Positions 16,173 to 22,538 of a stretch of 64,000 bases of DNA are shown piece by piece. Position numbers and translations under genes: made by a program. Numbering within the stretch: position 1 is the first letter of the stretch; every line of letters starts with the position of its first letter. The stretch comes from Streptomyces coacervatus (GTDB taxonomy: Bacteria; Actinomycetota; Actinomycetes; Streptomycetales; Streptomycetaceae), in NCBI RefSeq assembly GCF_029223485.1, contig NZ_JARHTP010000002.1, positions 186,001-250,000 of the forward strand, read 5' to 3'. The notes beneath the pieces were generated by a model. The model searched no databases and had not been told where the DNA came from. It saw only the letters and a program-made list of their open reading frames with translations.

Positions 16173-16616
16173 ATGGCCAACGTCTCGCCCACCAGCAGGG
16201 GGGACATAACCACTCACCCTGATGTTTCCGAAATGCGGGATCGGTACGCCCGCATGCTCGGCGGTCGCGATGTGGCGCTTGTGGACGGACCGGTGTTCCT
16301 GCTCGGTCTGTACTGCGCCGTATCCCCGTGGATACTCCACTACACGACGAGCCAGCCCCCGCTGGTGACGCACAACCTTGTCGTCGGCATCGCGATCGGT
16401 CTGCTGGCCCTCGGGTTCACCCGGGCTCCCGAGCGCATGTACGGCCTGAGCTGGGCGTTCTGCGCGGTGGGCATCTGGATGATCATTGCGCCCTGGGTCG
16501 TCGGCAGCAGCCCGGACGCCGGTGTGGCCCTCAACAACATCATCGTCGGCGCGCTTGCCGTGATCCTGGGACTGATGTGCGCCGGTACGGCGGCGAGGAG
16601 CGCCCCCAAGCCGTAG
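16173..16616 (+). CDS. SPW repeat-containing membrane protein
   Basis: A 147-residue membrane protein with four hydrophobic segments arranged as two SPW units: the first contains CAVSPWILHY, the second IIAPWVVGSSPDAGVALNN, each followed by a glycine/alanine-rich helix. Around 40 N-terminal residues are polar and probably cytoplasmic. The ATG at 16173 follows GGAGACGAGTC. SPW proteins are small membrane proteins of unknown function, often stress-linked in actinobacteria. It is monocistronic, ending before a bidirectional hairpin. Confidence 0.82.
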   Translation: MANVSPTSRGDITTHPDVSEMRDRYARMLGGRDVALVDGPVFLLGLYCAVSPWILHYTTSQPPLVTHNLVVGIAIGLLALGFTRAPERMYGLSWAFCAVGIWMIIAPWVVGSSPDAGVALNNIIVGALAVILGLMCAGTAARSAPKP

Positions 16617-16653
16617 GAACACTTCGGGAGAAAACGGCGAAAGGACGGCATGG

Positions 16654-16684
16654 CGGCCGGTTCGCACTCTGCGCGAACCGGCCG
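16654..16684. terminator. bidirectional terminator hairpin
   Basis: Perfect 11-base inverted repeat CGGCCGGTTCG / CGAACCGGCCG with a 9-base loop, midway between the convergent SPW and ArsR-SRPBCC genes. Confidence 0.8.
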
Positions 16685-16703
16685 TCCCGCGTTCCACCGC
16701 TCC

Positions 16704-17474
16704 TCAGTGACTGGGGACCGACCACGGCTCCTGCGGCAGTGGACTGCCCGTCTCCAGCAGCGACTTGAGGTTCGACAGCACCATCGGCCAGCCGCCGGAG
16801 ACGTCGGACAGCGCGCCCTCGTCCCAGAGGTCCTCATGGGTGACCGTGAGGCGGACGATGTCCTCGTGCGGCGTGATGTCGAAGGTCACCCGGGAGTACT
16901 TGTCCTCCTGCCCCTCGTTCTCGGGGTCGACCCAGGTGGTGACCAGGCGGGTCGGGTGTTCGCTCTCCACGACGGTGCCGACGACGTCGGCGACGCGGGA
17001 CCCGTCGGTGCGGACGTGTTCCCAGCGTGAACCCTGCCGCCAGTCCGATTCGTTGCGGTGGCCCCAGTAGGCGGCGGTCAGGTCCGCGTCGGTGAGTGCC
17101 TCCCAGACCTTCTCGGGCGTGCTGCGGATGTAGGTGACGTAGACGAATGTGGGCTTGTCGCTCATGGTGGCTTCCTCGGCTTGTCGTTTCACGGCGCTCA
17201 GCGCGCTCAGGCGCGGGCGCTCGAACTTGTCGATCCACCGCTCCTGGATCTCGTGGAGCGGGACCGGGTTGAGGTAGTGCAGCTTCTCCCTCCCCCGCCG
17301 CACCGTGCTGACCAGGTTGGCGTCCTCCAGGACACCCAGATGCTGGGTCACCGACTGGCGTGTCATGGCGATGCGCTCGCACAGCTCACCCAGCGTCTGA
17401 CCGTTCTGCTCGTGCAGCCGGTCCAGCAGCCGTCTGCGGGTCTCGTCGGCCAGCGCCTTGAAGACCTTGTCCAT
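16704..17474 (-). CDS. ArsR-type regulator fused to an SRPBCC (AHSA1-like) domain
   Basis: A 256-residue two-domain protein. Residues about 1-95 are an ArsR winged helix-turn-helix (MDKVFKALADETRRRLLDRL, then RIAMTRQSVTQHLGVLEDANLV), without obvious metal-binding cysteines. Residues about 104-245 form an AHSA1/SRPBCC ligand-binding domain (FVYVTYIRSTPEKVWEALTD, EHVRTDGSRVADVVG, GWPMVLSNLKSLLETG). The start is the ATG at 17474. In most actinobacteria these two functions are encoded by adjacent, overlapping genes; here they are in one frame. The SRPBCC part keeps its own ATG at 17165 with GAGGAAG upstream, so a separate shorter product is possible. The ligand is unknown. Confidence 0.87.
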   Translation of the reverse strand: MDKVFKALADETRRRLLDRLHEQNGQTLGELCERIAMTRQSVTQHLGVLEDANLVSTVRRGREKLHYLNPVPLHEIQERWIDKFERPRLSALSAVKRQAEEATMSDKPTFVYVTYIRSTPEKVWEALTDADLTAAYWGHRNESDWRQGSRWEHVRTDGSRVADVVGTVVESEHPTRLVTTWVDPENEGQEDKYSRVTFDITPHEDIVRLTVTHEDLWDEGALSDVSGGWPMVLSNLKSLLETGSPLPQEPWSVPSH

Positions 17475-17708
17475 CCCAGAGTCGCTCTCTGATCGCACAC
17501 TCAACGTTATGCAGGCAATCACCTGCATGTCAATGCTGTCGGAAGGTGGACCGCACTTCTTGCGCATCAGAGGCGGTTGAGCGGGAAATTATCTACCCTT
17601 TCGAGCAATATGCGCCGGATAGCTGTTACATGACATATGGAACCCCTTCATGAACGGTCCGTAACTTCGAATGCGTAGTCACGAACCACCACCGAAGGAC
17701 AGCTTCTG

Positions 17709-18431
17709 ATGCGTGCTCCCCGCACACTGCGTACCGCCCTCGTCGCCGCCGGCGTCACGGCCGCCCTGGGCGTCTCGGCCACCGGCGCCTTCGCCCATGC
17801 CGCGCCCGCGACCGGGACCGCCGCGTCCGCGACGCACGCGAGCGGTCACTGCAAGACCGAGCGGGTCTACGTGAAGACGGTGGAGCTCGCCGACAAGGTG
17901 TCCAAGGCGAAGGTCTTCAAGACCGGCAAGCACCGCTACGAGGCCGAGATCTGGGGCAAGGGTCTCAAGTACGGCACCATGGCCGCCAAGGGCAGGACCG
18001 CGCACGCCGAGCACAACGGCCTGCACATCGCCCTCCAGCCGAACGGCAAGGTCACCTCCTGGGTCGAACGGGCCAAGCCGAAGCCCAAGCCGGTCGTCAA
18101 GCGCGTCCTGGTCACCTCCGCACCGCTCGCGGACGGCACGTCGACGGCGAGGATCTACAAGGTGACGGCCAATCACTACGAGGCCGACATCTACGCGGAC
18201 GGCACCAGGTTCGACACCCTCGTCGCCAACGGGCGCGCGGCCTACGGCCAGCTCAACGGCCTGCACGTCGTCCTCCAGCCGGACGGACAGCTGTCGTCGT
18301 GGGTCGACCGGGCCCCGGACCCTACTGCGACCCCGACCCCGACCCCGAAGCCCGACCAGACGGACACGCCGACCCCGGCCACCCCCACCGCGGTGGCACC
18401 GTACGACAGCACGCAGCCGGCCACGGCGTAG
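17709..18431 (+). CDS. secreted protein with two tandem repeats and a Pro/Thr-rich tail
   Basis: A 240-residue exported protein I cannot place in a named family. A Sec signal peptide (hydrophobic LVAAGVTAALGVSATGAFAHA) ends near residue 32. Two homologous units of about 70 residues follow, at roughly 51-121 and 131-201: each has V(Y/L)V..(V/A).LAD..S.A(K/R)(V/I)(F/Y)K, then HYEA(E/D)I, a G(R/..)A block, LNGLH(I/V)(A/V)LQP(N/D)G and SWV(E/D)RA. A KPKPKPVV linker separates them. The C-terminus is low-complexity TPTPTPKPDQTDTP, resembling a cell-wall spacer but without a sorting signal. The ATG follows AAGGACAG. Function unknown. Confidence 0.75.
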   Translation: MRAPRTLRTALVAAGVTAALGVSATGAFAHAAPATGTAASATHASGHCKTERVYVKTVELADKVSKAKVFKTGKHRYEAEIWGKGLKYGTMAAKGRTAHAEHNGLHIALQPNGKVTSWVERAKPKPKPVVKRVLVTSAPLADGTSTARIYKVTANHYEADIYADGTRFDTLVANGRAAYGQLNGLHVVLQPDGQLSSWVDRAPDPTATPTPTPKPDQTDTPTPATPTAVAPYDSTQPATA

Positions 18432-18713
18432 GTGCTCTCCGGGTATCTCGTCGGAGGCAGAAAGGTCCAGGAACTCCTGGGCTGGTGCGACGCTGCCGGA
18501 ATTCACGTCGTGACCCTGTGGGCCTTGTCCTTGGACAACCTCAACCGCCCAGGAAGAACTGCTTCCTATTCTGGATGCCGTTGCCACCACCCTGGAAGAC
18601 CTTGCGGTCCAGGGGGCGATGGCGCATCCAACTCATCGGTCGCACGGAGTTGTTGCCGACGGATACCGCTCGGCGACTGCACCGGACGGCGCAGGCCACG
18701 ACAGGCTTCCGCG
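18432..18713 (+). pseudogene. decayed cis-prenyltransferase (UppS-like) fragment
   Basis: Starting immediately after the preceding stop codon, three different frames each encode a piece of an undecaprenyl-diphosphate-synthase-like protein in order. Frame A (18432-18551) ends in GIHVVTLWALSLDNLNRP; frame B (from 18553) reads EELLPILDAVATTLEDLA; frame C (about 18615-18713) reads RWRIQLIGRTELLPTDTARR. The shifts fall at CCAGGAAG (about 18551) and at the G-run near 18613. The N-terminal third with the catalytic Asp and the C-terminal third are missing. This is a relic, joined directly to a terpene-synthase-like reading frame. Confidence 0.75.
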
Positions 18714-19537
18714 GACCGGCCGTCCGCGAATGGGTACTCACCCCGGACCCGGCCGCGGAGCAACTCGAGGCCCGGATACGGGAATGTGCCCTGGCCCGAG
18801 ACCTCTACGACACGTCGAACAACACCGCACCTCTGCAGGCGCCGTGCACTCCGCTGGCAGCCGAAATACTCGCCAACGGCCCAAGAGCACTCGTCTCGGC
18901 GGTGGCGATGTACTGGACCGCCGTCATCGCCTTCGACGACCAGGTGGTCGAGGCACACCGCTCACCCAAACCGTATCGGGACACGATTCCCGCACTGCTG
19001 CGAGACGGCCGACTCCCGCCCGAACCCGACCGATTCCACCACGCCTTCCGCGACATACGCGACGCCGTCCTGGCCGCACACGAGGACGCTGCCCTGCCCG
19101 AATTCGCCGACCAGGTCGAGTACGCCCTGGCCGGCGCGGTCCGGGAATGGGAATGGCATAGGTCGGGTCGAATACCCACCGTGGCCGAATACATGGCCCA
19201 TGCCCTCGGCACCCCGCACATCCTGCCCGTCGTCCCCTTCCAACGCCTGGCCGACAAACAGTTGCTCCCCCTGGCCGCTCCGCTACCGAGCGACCTGGCG
19301 CATCTGGCCCGTATCGTCACCCGTATTGCACGACTCAAGAACGATGTCCTCAACGTCGCCAAAGACGGGCGCGACGGCACGCTGAACTTCTGCGACGTCC
19401 TTGTCGCCGAACACCGGATCCCCACAGACGCGCATTCCATCAGCCGCTCGATCGACGCCTGCTACGCCTGGTACCTCACCGTCGCCCGCTACGGACACAA
19501 CCAGAAGACAGCACAGCTCGCTGACAGCGCCCCCTAA
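18575..19537 (+). pseudogene. terpene-synthase-like gene, truncated and fused to the UppS relic
   Basis: From about residue 50 this frame resembles a bacterial class I terpene synthase: IAFDDQVVEAH near 18930 fits the Asp-rich metal motif (DDxx), EWEWHRSGRIPTVAEYMAHALGT follows, and RLKNDVLNVAKDGRDGTLNF near 19335 aligns with the NSE motif, though Ser/Thr and Glu are replaced (Asn, Asp). The natural N-terminus is missing; the only ATG in frame (18575) would start inside the prenyltransferase remnant and has no ribosome site. The C-terminus, where the conserved Arg-Tyr pair is expected, is cut by a dispersed intergenic repeat: the last codons and stop lie inside its hairpin. Probably non-functional. 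Confidence 0.6.
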
Positions 19538-19592
19538 GGGGCGCGGGGAACTGCGCGTCCAGCCCCCACCGACCCGAGGTTTCGTCACCGCC
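19527..19592 (+). repeat. Streptomyces dispersed intergenic repeat, copy 1, with hairpin
   Basis: Begins with the hairpin GCGCCCC(19527-19533)-CTAA-GGGGCGC(19538-19544) and continues GGGGAACTGCGCG and CCAGCCCCCACCGACCCG. The same core (GGGGCGCGGGG, CGCG.CCAGCC) occurs on the other strand at 49072-49146. I recognise it as an element scattered between genes in many Streptomyces chromosomes. It also acts as a terminator. Confidence 0.65.
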
Positions 19593-19638
19593 CTGCATCG
19601 GAGCGCTCAGCGCAGATACGGCAGTTGCCACGGCCGTT

Positions 19639-21093
19639 TCACGCTCCCGCAGGCTCCGGGTGCGCTGCCGCCGGGTCCAGGTACTCCTCCGCGATCTCCT
19701 TCGGACCGAACGGCCACACCTTCTCGAAGCGCGCCCAGAGCACGTATGCCACACAGCCGAGGGCCAGCCAGGCGAGCGACCATTCGATGGGATGGCGACC
19801 CGGCGAGTTCTTGTCCGCGTAGCCGTAGATCACGCACCAGCCGGCGAAGGCGACGATGCTCGGCACCGGGTAGAGCCACATGCGGTAAGGGCGCCGCAGC
19901 GTCGGCTGGCGCCTGCGCAGCACTGTCAGCGCGAGGATCTGGGCCAGCGCCTGGACGATCACCATCACCGTCGTCAGCAGCTGGATCAGTGTCGCCAGGT
20001 CCGTGTGGCGGCCGATCAGGAAGCCCACGGCCGTGATCACGCCCATGGTCGCCAGGCCCAGCATCGGGAAGCGGTGTTTGGGATGCAGTTTGGCGTAGGG
20101 GCGGAAGAAGACGCGCTCGCGGGCCGCGTCGTAGGGCACTCGCGAGCCGCCCAACAGGCCGGTGAAGACAGAGGCGAAGGCTGTGATCAGGATGAGGACG
20201 GTGACCGTGTCGGCTGCGCCCTTGCCCCAGGTCTTCTCCAGTACCGCGGAGGCCACGGACGTGGACGCGATGTCGTGCGCGTTCGTCATGCGATGCCAGT
20301 CGATCACGCCGAGCGTGCCGATCTGCAGCAGCAGGTAGATCGCCATGATGCCGAGGATGGAGAAGATGATCGAGCGCGGCAGGGTGCGGCCGGGGTCCTT
20401 GATCTCGGCACCCATGTAGGCCGTGGTGTTGTAGCCGAGGTAGTCGTAGATGCCGATGGTCAGGCCGCCGGCGAAGCCGAGCCAGAAGTGGTTGCTGCCC
20501 AGGTCGAAGGCGTGCGCCGGGTAGGTGAAGGCGAGGTGCGTGCTGAAGTCCGTCGCCGCGGCGAGGATGACCAGCACGACCGAGACGATCATGACCGCCC
20601 ACATCACGGCGGTGATCCGGGCGATGTGCTCGATGCCCCGCCACAGCAGCAGCACGACCAGGGCGATGACGCCGAGGCCGATCAGGTCGCCGGACGTCCG
20701 GCCGAGGTCGGGGGCGAGATAGCCGAGGTACTGGACGAAGCCGACCACGCCGGTCGACATGATCAGCGGGATGAACAGCATCGCCGTCCAGACGAACAGG
20801 AACGGCATGAGACGGCCCGTGCGGTACTGGAAGGCCTGGCGCAGATAGACGTAACTGCCGCCGGAGCCGGGCATCGCCGCACCCAGTTCGGCCCACACCA
20901 GTCCGTCGGCGAGCGCGAGCAGCGCGCCGGCGATGAAGCCGATCACCGCCTGCGGGCCGCCGAACGCGGCGACCATGAGCGGGATCGTGACGAATGGGCC
21001 GATGCCGCACATCTGGCTCATGTTGATGGCGGTGGCCTGGAACAGGCCGACGCGACGGACGAAACCACCGTTGGGTGGCGGACTACCGGACAT
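19639..21093 (-). CDS. APC-superfamily amino acid permease
   Basis: A 484-residue integral membrane transporter with about twelve hydrophobic segments. The first segment holds the APC hallmark ATAINMSQMCGIGPFVTIP; GSGGSYVYLRQAF follows in helix 3, DYLGYNTTAYMGAEIKDPGRTLPR is the loop after helix 6, and SRVPYDAARERVFF is typical of the family. The start at 21093 has AGGAG six bases upstream; a GTG/ATG further up would add 12 unneeded residues. It is divergent from the ROK repressor, and the shared interval holds a palindrome-like element, so it may belong to that regulon. The substrate is probably an amino acid or amine; not determinable. Confidence 0.87.
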   Translation of the reverse strand: MSGSPPPNGGFVRRVGLFQATAINMSQMCGIGPFVTIPLMVAAFGGPQAVIGFIAGALLALADGLVWAELGAAMPGSGGSYVYLRQAFQYRTGRLMPFLFVWTAMLFIPLIMSTGVVGFVQYLGYLAPDLGRTSGDLIGLGVIALVVLLLWRGIEHIARITAVMWAVMIVSVVLVILAAATDFSTHLAFTYPAHAFDLGSNHFWLGFAGGLTIGIYDYLGYNTTAYMGAEIKDPGRTLPRSIIFSILGIMAIYLLLQIGTLGVIDWHRMTNAHDIASTSVASAVLEKTWGKGAADTVTVLILITAFASVFTGLLGGSRVPYDAARERVFFRPYAKLHPKHRFPMLGLATMGVITAVGFLIGRHTDLATLIQLLTTVMVIVQALAQILALTVLRRRQPTLRRPYRMWLYPVPSIVAFAGWCVIYGYADKNSPGRHPIEWSLAWLALGCVAYVLWARFEKVWPFGPKEIAEEYLDPAAAHPEPAGA

Positions 21094-21173
21094 GAGGACT
21101 CCTGAAGCACCGGGCGCTGGGCTGCCCATGGCCGACCTCGGCCGGCTCGGCTCGCCCGGCGAGGCTGTTGGCC

Positions 21174-21197
21174 GATAAAGTTAAGGAGCCTTACTTG
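21174..21197. promoter_or_regulatory. imperfect operator between permease and ROK gene
   Basis: ATAAAGTTAAGGAGCCTTACTT: AAGTTAAGG and CCTTACTT form an imperfect inverted repeat, and TAAAGTTA matches the arm of the perfect palindrome upstream of the glucosaminidase gene. Likely a second ROK-binding site giving autoregulation. Confidence 0.5.
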
Positions 21198-21250
21198 ATG
21201 CGTCAAGAGGCCCCATCGGACGGCCCCCTCGGATACGTGAGAATGGTGCG

Positions 21251-22435
21251 ATGCCCGCCAGTGACGCCGTAGACCAGCAGGGACAGCCCTGGAACCGCCG
21301 GCGGCTGCGCGCCACCAACGAGCGGTTGCTGCTCGACCGGCTGCGCAGCGGCGGAGCCGCGTCGCGTGCCCAACTGGCCCGGGAGACCGGCCTGTCCAAG
21401 CCGACGGTCTCCAGCGCACTCGCCGCCCTGGAGTCGGCCGGGCTGGTCCACGAGGTGGGCACCCTCGCACCGGAGCGTGGCCGCACCGCGGTTCTGTACG
21501 CGCCGGACCCGGCGGCCGGTTACGCCCTGGGCATCGACGTCGGCCGCAGCTGGCTGCGGGTCGCCGTCGCCGACCTGGACGGCACCGTCGTCGCCCGCTC
21601 CGACGTGCGCAACCGGGCCCGCAGCTCGGGCGCGATGGCGGACCTGGTGGTGGCGACGGCCCGTCAGGTGGTCGGCGGTTCGGGCGTGGCCGCGGACGAG
21701 GTGGTGCACGCGGTGGTGGGCACGCCGGGCGTGTACGACGAGAAGCAGCGCCGGGTGCGCTATGCGATGCATCTGCCGGGCTGGGGGCGCGCGGGGCTTT
21801 TCGACCGGATGCGCGAGGAGCTGGGCGTCCCGCTGGAGGTGCACAACGACGCCAATCTGGCGGCGCTCGGCGAGTACACGTACGGCGTCGGCGAGGGCAG
21901 CCGGCTGTTCGCGTACATCCTGATCGGCACCGGTCTCGGGATGGGCGTGGTCAGTGACGGGCGGCTGTTCACGGGGGCGCACGGGCTGGCCGGGGAGATC
22001 GGGTTCCTGCCGTGGCCGGGGCAGCAGAAGCCGGAGCGGCTGGAGGACGCCGTGTCGGGGGTGGCCGTCGTCGAGGCGGCGCGCCGGTTCGGCATGAGCG
22101 GGCAGCTCACCGCGAAGGCCGTGTTCGACGCGGCCCGGCAGGGAAACGACGCGGCGGTCAAGGCGGTTCAGCTGGAGGGCGAGCGGATCGCGCACACGGT
22201 GGCGGCGGCCGCGGCCGTGCTCGATCCGGATCTCGTCGTCCTGGGCGGCGGGGTGGGCCACAGCGTGGACCTGCTGCTGAAGCCGGTCCGCGACAACCTC
22301 CGGACGCTGACTCCGCTGCGGCCGAGGGTCGTGCCCAGCCGGCTCGGCGAGGACGCGGTACTGCTGGGCGCGGTGGCCACGGCGCTCGGGACCGCGCGGG
22401 ACGTGGTGTTCGAGCGCCGGTCGGCCGCGCCCTGA
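21251..22435 (+). CDS. ROK-family (NagC/XylR-type) transcriptional repressor
   Basis: A 394-residue ROK regulator. The N-terminal winged HTH (about 15-75) contains RAQLARETGLSKPTVSSALAALES. The ROK domain has the first phosphate loop as GIDVGRSWLRVAVADLDG, HNDANLAALGEY, and the glycine-rich YILIGTGLGMGVVSDGRL. The usual zinc Cys cluster and the EIGH His are replaced (GEIGFLPWPGQQ), so sugar-kinase activity is not expected; ligand binding is. It is 103 bases upstream of an exo-beta-D-glucosaminidase gene on the same strand, with matching operators before both, pointing to glucosamine or chito-oligosaccharide-responsive repression. Confidence 0.9.
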   Translation: MPASDAVDQQGQPWNRRRLRATNERLLLDRLRSGGAASRAQLARETGLSKPTVSSALAALESAGLVHEVGTLAPERGRTAVLYAPDPAAGYALGIDVGRSWLRVAVADLDGTVVARSDVRNRARSSGAMADLVVATARQVVGGSGVAADEVVHAVVGTPGVYDEKQRRVRYAMHLPGWGRAGLFDRMREELGVPLEVHNDANLAALGEYTYGVGEGSRLFAYILIGTGLGMGVVSDGRLFTGAHGLAGEIGFLPWPGQQKPERLEDAVSGVAVVEAARRFGMSGQLTAKAVFDAARQGNDAAVKAVQLEGERIAHTVAAAAAVLDPDLVVLGGGVGHSVDLLLKPVRDNLRTLTPLRPRVVPSRLGEDAVLLGAVATALGTARDVVFERRSAAP

Positions 22436-22498
22436 CCAACTCGCCTACGGGTCACGGTGATTGACACGGTCCACTCGGCGCCCTAGCGTGACCGCAGT

Positions 22499-22520
22499 TA
22501 GTAAAGTTTCCTAACTTTAC
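22499..22520. promoter_or_regulatory. perfect palindromic operator upstream of the glucosaminidase gene
   Basis: GTAAAGTT-TCCT-AACTTTAC: 8-base perfect arms with a 4-base centre, about 20 bases before the GTG start at 22539. It is AT-rich in a 70%+ GC background and related to the element between the permease and ROK genes, so it is the best candidate ROK operator. Confidence 0.75.
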
Positions 22521-22538
22521 GAAGGGGCTGGAGACTCC

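Noticed and set aside
19639..21129. 12-residue longer start for the amino-acid permease (21129)
   Set aside because: The ATG at 21093 has AGGAG at ideal spacing, and the extra residues match nothing in the family.
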